Source of the DNA: Ulvibacter algarum
GTDB lineage: Bacteria > Bacteroidota > Bacteroidia > Flavobacteriales > Flavobacteriaceae
Length of the DNA stretch: 64,000 nt
Direction of reading: 5' to 3'
Assembly: GCA_947488905.1 (NCBI GenBank)
Contig: CANLBJ010000003.1
Span: 124,001-188,000 of the forward strand
Positions 52,699 to 60,719 of this stretch are shown here, one piece after another. The first letter of the stretch is position 1. The number at the start of each line of letters is the position of its first letter. Below the pieces are notes generated by a model. That model had not been told where the DNA came from. It made no database searches and saw nothing but the letters and a program-made list of their open reading frames with translations. The translations under genes were made by a program, and so were the position numbers.

Positions 52699-53812
52699 TA
52701 CTATTTACAGTTACGGTTGCTCCTATAGCATTAGACATATCTACTTTTATAAGAACCTCAAGCTCATTGAGGGCTTCTTGTAGTTCTAAAACTCCAGCGC
52801 TATTATTTACTAATTCTGATTCTAAGGTTCCTGAGATAGCATTGAGTTTGCTTGTTACATTTGCAAAACTCGCCTCAATGTCATTGCTAATTGATACAGC
52901 ACCAACGTTTACTAAAAAATCATTAAAACCACTTTTTATACTTTGTTCTTTATAAGATCCAGTAAAAACTTTTTCTAGCTCTATCACGTTTTCTTTTATA
53001 GAAATGAGTGAGTTTTTACTTCTATAATTCTCTAAAGATTGCACTTCTACCTCTCCTCCATTTGCTTCGCCTAATGGCGTACCTAGTTTTTTAATTACAA
53101 TCTGTTCTGACAATGTCACCATTGCATTTGCTAGTTGATTTTGACTACCGCTTAATCCAGATTGCAATGCAGAAGTAAAAGTAGGTTTAAAGTCTACCCA
53201 CAATTGCTCTAATTGTTCTGCTTTTACAATTAAGTTTTGTGATAAAGCAACTAAATAATCTGCTCTTCTATTTGCGTTTTCTGCTGTAGTAAAACTCTCT
53301 AAAGTTGCTTGATCATTCTCTCCAGAAAACAATAAATACTCCATAGCAGAAATTCCTTTTGATGAAGACCCATTACCTGTAACAAAAGATTCGTTTATCG
53401 TAGCATTACCGTTTATAAAACCATCTATAGTTTCTGTATTTGATGGCCATCTGTTTATTTCAAAATGAATAAAACTATCTTCTATATCACCAAGATTGTA
53501 CAATTCTGCTCTTTTCCAAACCTGTAATACAGCTGTCCATTGATCTTGACTAGCTTTAAGGTTTGCTATAGTTGGCGCATTTTTAAATGCTACAACGGTT
53601 TGTTCAAGTTGGCGCGTTTCGGCAATAAAAAGGCTGTTTAATGGTGCAATACCATTGTCATACACATTAATTAATTGTGCTTCTCTGCGGTACTGCGTTT
53701 GGTATTCTTCTTCGGAAACACCACTTTTTTCGCAGCTCACAAAAAACAAAGTAACCGAGGCTACTAGCAATAGTGTAATAAATGAAAGTGATCTTAATTG
53801 TTGTGTGTTCAT
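52685..53812 (-). CDS. Imelysin-family lipoprotein, second copy, with GxSxxE motif
   Basis: Exported protein of 375 residues with a lipobox-like Cys at about 27 (LFFVSC). It has imelysin features: WKRAELYNLGDIEDSF, FEINRWPSNTETIDG and GISAMEYLLFSG. In imelysins the motif GxHxxE is a candidate metal site; here the His position is Ser (G-I-S-A-M-E). It lies one base after the di-haem oxidoreductase gene and overlaps the HTTM gene, arguing for a joint envelope pathway. Confidence 0.85.
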   Translation of the reverse strand: MNTQQLRSLSFITLLLVASVTLFFVSCEKSGVSEEEYQTQYRREAQLINVYDNGIAPLNSLFIAETRQLEQTVVAFKNAPTIANLKASQDQWTAVLQVWKRAELYNLGDIEDSFIHFEINRWPSNTETIDGFINGNATINESFVTGNGSSSKGISAMEYLLFSGENDQATLESFTTAENANRRADYLVALSQNLIVKAEQLEQLWVDFKPTFTSALQSGLSGSQNQLANAMVTLSEQIVIKKLGTPLGEANGGEVEVQSLENYRSKNSLISIKENVIELEKVFTGSYKEQSIKSGFNDFLVNVGAVSISNDIEASFANVTSKLNAISGTLESELVNNSAGVLELQEALNELEVLIKVDMSNAIGATVTVNSNDGD

Positions 53813-53813
53813 A

Positions 53814-55214
53814 TTATAATGACTTTAAAAAACTGATAAGTTGTTCTCTTTCAGAATTGGTATAATTCATAAAAGTATTTTTAGAATTCTCTGCTTCGCC
53901 ACCGTGCCATAAAATTGCTTCTTCTATGTTACGTGCGCGACCATCGTGCAATAAATTTGTGTGACCGTTTACGGTCTCAATAAGCCCAATTCCCCATAAA
54001 GGCTGTGTTCTCCACTCCTGCCCATTTGCATCAAAATCTGGCGCATTATCTGCTAATCCTGCACCCATATCGTGTAAGAGCATATCTGTATAAGGTCTAA
54101 TAGTTTGATTCTCTAATGCGGCAATACTGTGAGATCCAGTCTCAAACTTAGGAGCGTGACACGCGGTACATTGTGCATTATTAAAAAGTGCTTTACCCGC
54201 TAGAATATCTTGATCATCCACATCTCTTCTTGCCGGTACTGCGAGTGCGCTAGAGTATAAAGATACTTTATCTAGGTTTTCATCAGTAATTTCTGGTGTA
54301 CCTCCATTAGCAAATTGATCACAATCTACTCCAGTAACACAATTTTCATCAGGGAATAATGAAGAAGTTATCCCTATATCTCCCGCAAAAGCACCTGCCA
54401 CTTGCTGGCGAATGTTAGGTTGATTTGCTTTCCAACCAAAACGTCCTAACTTATGAGATTGACTTGCAATATCCCACACATAATTAGGCTTTCCAGAAAT
54501 ACCATCTCCGTTTGTATCGTTCTCGTCTGCAAGACTTAAAAGTGTGCTTTCTGGTATTGCTTCTAGTAAGCCCAGACCTATCATCTGGTTTGCAACACGA
54601 GGTGAGATCTTTAGACTACCGTCAGTACCACCGTGTGCTAAATCTGTTAATGAATAAGTAGGCGATCTTAAAGTAGCGGTATTCCCATCAGGATACGTGA
54701 TTGTGTTTTCTTGATAGCTAACAGCAAAACCACCCTCTGTCTCTGCACTTAATATAGATTGATCTTGTAATTGTCCTCCATAAATAGGGTCTGGATTACT
54801 TGCTCCTGTTACATCAGTACCAGGAGTTGACAATCTTAATAAAAGACCGTGATTTAATTCACCATTAAAAACTGGAGCTCTACCACGCCCATCCTTAAAG
54901 TGACACGACGAACAAGCTTTTGCATTAAACAATGGTCCTAAACCATCTCTTGCTGTAGTTGTTGCTGGTGCTGTAACCCAGTTTTGATTAAATAATGAAT
55001 TACCCGTAAAAAAGAATAATGAATTTTCTCCCTCAAGATTAGCAGCTTGAAAACCAAAAGCATTTTGAGAAACATCAAAAACGGTGGTATCACCACCAGA
55101 TAACTCCTCACCCACCTCTGCAAGTAATGCTACATACCCATCATCATCACTCTGGCAACTAGATAAAAACAACACACAAATACTTAAAAACAATAGTCCT
55201 TTTAGTTTCATCAA
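53814..55214 (-). CDS. Di-haem oxidoreductase-like lipoprotein (DUF1111)
   Basis: Predicted lipoprotein of 466 residues, lipobox Cys20 (FLSSC). Two haem-c motifs CxxCH are seen: CSSCH at 101-105 and CTACH at 349-353. Family segments FHFKDGRGR-like and DMGAGLADNAPDF, with a C-terminal NLLHDGRARNIEEAILWHGGEA, are typical of DUF1111 proteins, which are often called thiol oxidoreductases without proof. DUF1111 genes next to imelysins form a recurring cluster in several phyla, often iron-responsive. Confidence 0.88.
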   Translation of the reverse strand: MMKLKGLLFLSICVLFLSSCQSDDDGYVALLAEVGEELSGGDTTVFDVSQNAFGFQAANLEGENSLFFFTGNSLFNQNWVTAPATTTARDGLGPLFNAKACSSCHFKDGRGRAPVFNGELNHGLLLRLSTPGTDVTGASNPDPIYGGQLQDQSILSAETEGGFAVSYQENTITYPDGNTATLRSPTYSLTDLAHGGTDGSLKISPRVANQMIGLGLLEAIPESTLLSLADENDTNGDGISGKPNYVWDIASQSHKLGRFGWKANQPNIRQQVAGAFAGDIGITSSLFPDENCVTGVDCDQFANGGTPEITDENLDKVSLYSSALAVPARRDVDDQDILAGKALFNNAQCTACHAPKFETGSHSIAALENQTIRPYTDMLLHDMGAGLADNAPDFDANGQEWRTQPLWGIGLIETVNGHTNLLHDGRARNIEEAILWHGGEAENSKNTFMNYTNSEREQLISFLKSL

Positions 55215-55235
55215 GATAAATCCTTTTTATAGAGT

Positions 55236-55270
55236 AAGTCAGAACCCATAATTAACATGAGTTCTGACTT
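55236..55270 (-). other. Intercistronic hairpin between imelysin and di-haem genes
   Basis: AAGTCAGAACCCAT and ATGAGTTCTGACTT pair over 14 bp with one mismatch around a 7-base loop. It has no T-tract on the minus strand, so it is more likely an mRNA processing or stabilising element than a full terminator. The GCTTTCGCGAAAAT word (55279-55292) lies beside it. Confidence 0.55.
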
Positions 55271-55306
55271 ATTATTACGCTTTCGCGAAAATATTAATTA
55301 TATGTT

Positions 55307-56479
55307 TTATTCTGCTGTAATTGACAAACCTATTGCAGAACCACCTTCTACAAAAAGATCTCCTAAATCTTGTAAAGCAACAACGGCTGCTAAAACTGCT
55401 GGTCTTTCATCACCATTAGAAATAGCATAGTCAAAAGGAATTGCTGTTGCATTTACTGCATTTTCTGCAGCAACTAGCTGTGCAGTAACCTGCGCTCCTA
55501 ATGTTGGGTTTGCTTCTGTGATTAAATCTTCAAAAGAGACTCCATTTACTGTACTGTAGCTTCCTCTAAATACGTTTGCAATTCCTGCTAGATTTAAACG
55601 AATATCACGGTGTGTATTATCGCTAAAACAAGAGTGCTCATCTTCTTGGTCTTGGTTGTCATAAGCAACAAAAATACGTTCTCCACCTAACTCAGATTTT
55701 GATAGCGTTGCTAAAGCTGTAAGCATATTTTTTAATGCTACATCTTCATCTAAAGCTAAAAATGTAGTTCTGTATGCACCACCATTTTGCCACTCATTAA
55801 TCATAAGCTGTAAGTGATCTGTCAATAGATCTGCACAAGCAGCAAGATATTGTCTTCTTCTGTCTTGGTTAGCAGCAGTACCACCATCTACATAATCTGT
55901 GAACGGGCGCTGACCTGCAATTAATGCATCTGGAGCTGTTAAATCTTGCCCCCAAAGTAAAAATTCAATAGCGTGATACCCTACACTAATGTTTGCTTCT
56001 CCACCTACTTCATTTAACCCTTCTAAAGTTGCTTTATCTATAGTAGGAAACGTTATTGCATCATTAATTATCCCTGAGTTTGCATCACCTTCTACATAAT
56101 CTACATAGTTTTCGTCTAATGGCCAAGCGTTTAATAAACCCTCTGGACCATCTGCATCATCAATAGGACCTCCAGCAAAACGATACGCCTCTGTAGGACC
56201 ATAACTTTCTCTTGCTGTTAACCATGCAGTTTTTGCATCATTAAACTTTGACTCTGTAGGATCTGCAACAAAGCTATTAATTGAGTTTTCTAGTGCAACA
56301 GCATCTGCCATAGCATCTTGATAGCTTGTAATCACAATATCTGCGTAAGTGCTTATAGCATCAGCTTTTTCTAATGTAACTTGAGGATCTGGCTGATCAT
56401 CATCGCTTGTACAAGCAGTAAAGATTCCTGCAGAAATAGTTAAAGCTAAAAGTGTTCTTTTTGTAAATTTCATTATCAT
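55307..56479 (-). CDS. Imelysin-family protein (IrpA-like lipoprotein)
   Basis: Exported protein of 390 residues with a lipobox-like signal (AGIFTAC, Cys at about 22). It has an intact GxHxxE motif (GYHAIEFLLWGQD) and the imelysin segments YGPTEAYRFAGGPIDDADGPEG and RRRQYLAACADLLTDHL. The family is linked to iron uptake or sensing at the cell surface in several bacteria. It heads the operon imelysin, di-haem oxidoreductase, imelysin, HTTM; a good promoter lies upstream. Confidence 0.9.
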   Translation of the reverse strand: MIMKFTKRTLLALTISAGIFTACTSDDDQPDPQVTLEKADAISTYADIVITSYQDAMADAVALENSINSFVADPTESKFNDAKTAWLTARESYGPTEAYRFAGGPIDDADGPEGLLNAWPLDENYVDYVEGDANSGIINDAITFPTIDKATLEGLNEVGGEANISVGYHAIEFLLWGQDLTAPDALIAGQRPFTDYVDGGTAANQDRRRQYLAACADLLTDHLQLMINEWQNGGAYRTTFLALDEDVALKNMLTALATLSKSELGGERIFVAYDNQDQEDEHSCFSDNTHRDIRLNLAGIANVFRGSYSTVNGVSFEDLITEANPTLGAQVTAQLVAAENAVNATAIPFDYAISNGDERPAVLAAVVALQDLGDLFVEGGSAIGLSITAE

Positions 56480-56509
56480 ATTTAATTAAGACTCATTATA
56501 AATAGAGCG

Positions 56510-56540
56510 CAAAAATAGATATGGCTTTTGGAACACACAA
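56510..56540 (-). promoter_or_regulatory. Promoter of the imelysin operon
   Basis: On the minus strand TTG (56540-56538) is followed after 20 bp by TATTTTTG (56517-56510), matching the Bacteroidota pattern. The start codon is about 30 bp downstream. I could not see a convincing Fur box. Confidence 0.6.
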
Positions 56541-56674
56541 GCTTATCTGTATTAAATCTAAATAAGAATAGTGTTAAAATACAAGAATCAAAACTATCTG
56601 TTTGATTTCTAAATATTTAAGTGATTAATAATCTTAAATAAAAATACTATTTCCGAAGTAAAAGAAACGGAAGA

Positions 56675-56890
56675 CTACTTTTTGATAAAAAGATAATAGC
56701 CATTTACAAGTAAAATAGCCGCATTTGTGATAATAATAGGAATACTCCCTAATAGCACTCCATACACAACAAAAAACAAACACCCTAATGAGTTTACCAA
56801 ACGTAACTTGCGTAAATCTTTATTAAGAAATGAAAGTAAGACAAATAGACTTGCAAGATAGCCTATGATTTCTGTGGGGTTGATTTCCAT
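56675..56890 (-). CDS. Small inner-membrane protein (YgjV-like)
   Basis: A 71-residue protein with two or three hydrophobic segments and the patterns IIGYLASLFVLLSFLNKDLRKLR and VNSLGCLFFVVYG. This resembles one half of the YgjV family. Such short proteins are sometimes mislabelled as uroporphyrinogen decarboxylase; nothing here supports that. Function is unknown. It stands alone, convergent with nothing and divergent from tetR. Confidence 0.72.
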   Translation of the reverse strand: MEINPTEIIGYLASLFVLLSFLNKDLRKLRLVNSLGCLFFVVYGVLLGSIPIIITNAAILLVNGYYLFIKK

Positions 56891-56983
56891 AAAAAAGTAT
56901 TATTAATTTATTGCAAAAGTAAGCTTTCCTGTAAAGGATATTTAAGCCAAATAAGATTTATTTAATAAGCCCCCTATCACAAA

Positions 56984-57027
56984 TTAATGTTAAACATTAA
57001 AATATAATAGTATTACTATTATATTTG
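56984..57027 (+). promoter_or_regulatory. Operator/promoter region of tetR: two palindromes and a -7 element
   Basis: Two inverted repeats lie side by side. TTAATGT-TAA-ACATTAA spans 56984-57000. AATATAATAGT-ATT-ACTATTATATT spans 57001-57025 (perfect, 11-bp arms). The second overlaps the -7 element TATATTTG (57020-57027). The start codon is 8 bp downstream. A repressor bound there would block its own promoter, which fits a TetR regulator. Confidence 0.7.
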
Positions 57028-57035
57028 CAATTATT

Positions 57036-57701
57036 ATGGAAGCACTACATATAAATATTACGATAAACCCTGCATTGTATCTAAGAAACCCTGAAGGCAC
57101 TGCACTTGGTAAGAAAATAATAAGCGAGAGTATTATTATGATTGACAAACTAGGTTTTGAGGCATTCACCTTTAAAAAACTTGGCCTAGTAATAGGCTCT
57201 AATGAGAGTTCTATCTATCGTTATTTTGACAGCAAACACTCCTTGTTAGTATATCTTATTAGCTGGTACTGGAGCTGGATTGAGTACAAACTAGTCTTCG
57301 CAACAAACAACATCACCTCACCAGAGCAAAAGTTAATTACCGCTATAGAGATTATCACAAAAAAGACAACAGAAGATAATTCTGTGACTTTTGTTAACGA
57401 AGCTATCCTGAACAAAATAATTATTGCAGAATCTTCAAAAGCATACCACACTAAAGATATTGACGCAGAGAATGAGAAAGGATTTTACAAAAGCTATAAA
57501 CGCGTTGTGAAGCGTGTAAGTGAAATGGTATTAGAATTGAACCCTTCTTTTCAATTTCCGCATATGCTTATATCTACAGTGATAGAAGGTGCGCACCACC
57601 AACGCTATTTTTCTAAACACCTACCCTCTTTAACAGATGTAACAGAAGGTGATAATGACGTTGTCAATTTTTACAAACACTTAGTTTTAAACACTATATA
57701 A
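57036..57701 (+). CDS. TetR-family transcriptional regulator
   Basis: A 221-residue protein with an N-terminal helix-turn-helix (about 25-75; IDKLGFEAFTFKKLGLVIGSNESSIYRYFDSKHSLLVYLI), typical of TetR. The C-terminal ligand-binding domain is not assignable. It is the first gene of an operon with an ABC protein, HlyD and TolC, so it probably represses an export system. The stop overlaps the next start codon (TAATG). A palindrome overlaps its promoter. Confidence 0.88.
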   Translation: MEALHINITINPALYLRNPEGTALGKKIISESIIMIDKLGFEAFTFKKLGLVIGSNESSIYRYFDSKHSLLVYLISWYWSWIEYKLVFATNNITSPEQKLITAIEIITKKTTEDNSVTFVNEAILNKIIIAESSKAYHTKDIDAENEKGFYKSYKRVVKRVSEMVLELNPSFQFPHMLISTVIEGAHHQRYFSKHLPSLTDVTEGDNDVVNFYKHLVLNTI

Positions 57702-59374
57702 TGAAAGAAATCATGTCGCCCTGGAAACGTTTTATGAGTTTATTAAAACTAGACAGAAAAGATATTAGGCAAATTTTTTACTATGCAATATTTGCAGGAT
57801 TAGTTGCCCTAACCTTACCTTTAGGTATACAAGCCATTATTAACCTAATACAAGGAGCACAAGTATCAACCTCTTGGATAGTGCTTGTTGTTTTGGTAAC
57901 ACTTGGGGTTGCCTTTCAGGGCATTTTACAGTTAATGCAAATAAGAATTCTTGAAAACATGCAACAGAAGATTTTTACTCGTGCGTCTTTTGAGTTTGCT
58001 TATCGTTTTCCTAAAATAAAAATGGAAGAGCTACGCAACTATTATCCGCCAGAGCTTGCCAACCGTTTTTTTGATGTTTTGACAATTCAAAAAGGGCTCT
58101 CAAAAATATTATTAGATTTTCCTGCTGCTGCATTGCAAATTGTTTTTGGTCTTGCGCTTCTTTCTTTTTACCATCCCTTTTTTATCATCTATGGTTTTTT
58201 GCTGGTTTTACTAATTTATTTTGTCTTTAAATTTACAGCAAAACGAGGTCTAGACACGAGTCTTGTTGAGTCTAAGAAAAAATATAAAGTGGCACACTGG
58301 ATTCAAGAAGTCTCAAGATCACTTGTTAGTTTTAAACTTTCGGGCAGTACAAATCTTGCTATGGAAAGAAATGATCAACTTACATCAGATTATCTTGATG
58401 CACGTGAAAGTCACTTTAGGGTTTTAATACTTCAGTTTATTCAACTTATAGGTTTTAAAGTACTGGTAACAGCTGGATTATTAGTGATAGGTGGACTACT
58501 AGTTCTTAATCAAGAGATGAATATTGGGCAGTTTGTTGCTGCAGAAATTATCATACTATTAGTCATCAGCTCTGTAGAAAAGCTTATCAACGGCTTAGAG
58601 TCTTTTTATGATGTACTTACCTCTCTAGAAAAAATAGGGCAAATAGTAGATAAAAAACTTGAGGCACAAGAAGGTGAAGATCCATTTGCATCAAACAAAC
58701 CATTTATTATAGAGTTAGAAGACCTTAAATATAACTCACCAGAAGGACAAGAAATTTTACGCAATATTGATTTTAATATCAATAAAAAAGACCGCATATT
58801 ATTTAACGGTGCATCTGGAAGTGGAAAAACAACTTTGCTAAAGCTACTCTCTGGTCTTATTACACCAAGTAGTGGTACTATATATATAAATGATGTTTCT
58901 ATTAAAGGTGTGTGGCCTAATAAATATAGAGCAAACGTAGGGCAAGTACTCCCATCTCAACTACCGTTTGAAGGTTCCATTTTAGAGAACATCACCTTTG
59001 GGCGTAAAGACATACCTCAAGATGAGTTGTATAGCGTACTTAAAAACCTAGGACTTACTACTTTTATTAAAGAACAACCTAATGGTATTAACACCTTATT
59101 GCACCCAGAGGGGCAGCAAATACCATTTACAGTTTCTAAAAGAATTGTCCTTGCAAGAGCAATTATTCATAAGCCTAAATTGCTACTACTTAAAGATCCG
59201 TTAGAGCACTTTGAAGCAGATGAAACCTTGCGTATCATAAAGTACTTAACAGCTCAAGAAAGACCTTGGGCACTGTTAGTCTCTAGCAGAAATAAACTTT
59301 GGGAAGCCCACTGTAATCAAACCGTTAAAATTTCAGAAGGAGTCATCAACTCAAAAACACAAACGAATGCTTAA
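57701..59374 (+). CDS. ABC exporter protein with degenerate ATPase domain
   Basis: A 557-residue half-transporter with six membrane helices (about 25-305) fused to an ATP-binding domain (about 335-550). Walker A is intact (GASGSGKT 370-377) and a Q-loop Gln is present (VGQ). The signature LSGGQ is replaced by FTVSK (476-480), the Walker B Asp-Glu by Lys-Asp (LLLLKDP 494-500), and the H-loop His by Ser (LVSSRN). It therefore may bind but hardly hydrolyse ATP. There is no N-terminal C39 peptidase. The next genes encode HlyD and TolC. Confidence 0.88.
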   Translation: MKEIMSPWKRFMSLLKLDRKDIRQIFYYAIFAGLVALTLPLGIQAIINLIQGAQVSTSWIVLVVLVTLGVAFQGILQLMQIRILENMQQKIFTRASFEFAYRFPKIKMEELRNYYPPELANRFFDVLTIQKGLSKILLDFPAAALQIVFGLALLSFYHPFFIIYGFLLVLLIYFVFKFTAKRGLDTSLVESKKKYKVAHWIQEVSRSLVSFKLSGSTNLAMERNDQLTSDYLDARESHFRVLILQFIQLIGFKVLVTAGLLVIGGLLVLNQEMNIGQFVAAEIIILLVISSVEKLINGLESFYDVLTSLEKIGQIVDKKLEAQEGEDPFASNKPFIIELEDLKYNSPEGQEILRNIDFNINKKDRILFNGASGSGKTTLLKLLSGLITPSSGTIYINDVSIKGVWPNKYRANVGQVLPSQLPFEGSILENITFGRKDIPQDELYSVLKNLGLTTFIKEQPNGINTLLHPEGQQIPFTVSKRIVLARAIIHKPKLLLLKDPLEHFEADETLRIIKYLTAQERPWALLVSSRNKLWEAHCNQTVKISEGVINSKTQTNA

Positions 59375-60719
59375 TATATCTCATAATCAATTGAATAAAA
59401 AGGTCTCACTTGAAGGTTATAAATCTTTCAATAAATCTTTTACTTCAAAATCTAATAAATTATTTAGTAGATTTTTGGGTGTGTTTGCGATAATTGTGAT
59501 CATCATCCTGTTTTTACCCTGGACTCAAAACGTGTCTGGTAACGGTTTTGTGACCACACTCACACCAGACCAAAGACCTCAAACTATACAATCTCCCATT
59601 CCTGGAAGATTAGAAAAATGGTTTGTAAAAGAAGGTGATTTTGTAAAAAAGGGAGATACAATTCTTTTTATTTCTGAAATAAAAACAGAATACCAAGACC
59701 CAAAACTTGTAGAACGCACTAACGAGCAAAGAGATGCTAAAAGTAGATCTGTAGTCTCATATCAAGAAAAGATAAAAGCACTTACAAATCAAGCAGGAGC
59801 TTTAACTAATGAGCGTCAATTAAAGTTATCTCAGGCTCAAAACAAACTCATTCAATCTCGCTATAAAACAACAAGTGATAGCATAGACTATACCGCAGCA
59901 AAAACAAACTTAGAGATAGCACAACGCCAGCTAGAGCGAACAGAAACCCTACAAAAAGAAGGCTTAAAAGCAATGACAGATGTTGAGACTAAGCGTTTAA
60001 AACTGCAAGAGACTCAAGCAAAATTAATAGGTCAGGAAAATAAGTTACTATCTAGCAGAAATGAAGTGATAAATGCACAACTTGAGATAAACAGAATTAG
60101 GGCTGAATATGCAGACAAAATAGCAAAATCTAAAAGCGATCGCTATACGGCAGAGTCAGATCAATTTGAAGCAGAAGCACAAGTATCAAAACTTGAAAAC
60201 CAATCTGCAAATTATCAAATAAGAAATGCAATGTACTACATCACTGCACCACAGAATGGATATATAAATAAAGCAATAAAAGGCGGTATTGGAGAGACTT
60301 TTAAAGAAGGGGAGCAACTTGTAGGCATAATGCCGTCTAACTATGACCTTGCTGTAGAGACCTTTGTACATCCTTTAGATTTACCTTTAATGCACATAGG
60401 TGAGACTGTGCGTATACAGTTTGACGGTTGGCCTGCTATTTTTTTTAGTGGATGGCCTAACGCCTCTTACGGAACCTATGGTGGTAAAGTAGTTGCGATT
60501 GAAACTTTTATTAGCCCTAACGGAAAATTTAGAGTCCTCATCGCGCCAGACATTAATGAAGTTGCTTGGCCAGAAAATGTACGTGTAGGCTCTGGTGCAT
60601 ACACCATTTCTTTACTAAAAGATGTCCCTATCTGGTATGAAGTTTGGCGACAACTTAACGGTTTTCCACCTAATTATTATACCCCAGAAGCATATACATC
60701 TACTAAAGATAAAAAATAA
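59367..60719 (+). CDS. HlyD-family membrane fusion protein
   Basis: A 450-residue periplasmic adaptor with one membrane helix (about 31-51), a lipoyl-like beta domain (IPGRLEKWFVKEGDFVKKGDTI), a long coiled coil (about 115-270) and a second beta-barrel part (YITAPQNGYINKAIKGG). It links an inner-membrane transporter to TolC. It overlaps the ABC gene by 8 bp and the TolC gene by one base, so the three are surely one complex. Confidence 0.92.
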   Translation: MLNISHNQLNKKVSLEGYKSFNKSFTSKSNKLFSRFLGVFAIIVIIILFLPWTQNVSGNGFVTTLTPDQRPQTIQSPIPGRLEKWFVKEGDFVKKGDTILFISEIKTEYQDPKLVERTNEQRDAKSRSVVSYQEKIKALTNQAGALTNERQLKLSQAQNKLIQSRYKTTSDSIDYTAAKTNLEIAQRQLERTETLQKEGLKAMTDVETKRLKLQETQAKLIGQENKLLSSRNEVINAQLEINRIRAEYADKIAKSKSDRYTAESDQFEAEAQVSKLENQSANYQIRNAMYYITAPQNGYINKAIKGGIGETFKEGEQLVGIMPSNYDLAVETFVHPLDLPLMHIGETVRIQFDGWPAIFFSGWPNASYGTYGGKVVAIETFISPNGKFRVLIAPDINEVAWPENVRVGSGAYTISLLKDVPIWYEVWRQLNGFPPNYYTPEAYTSTKDKK

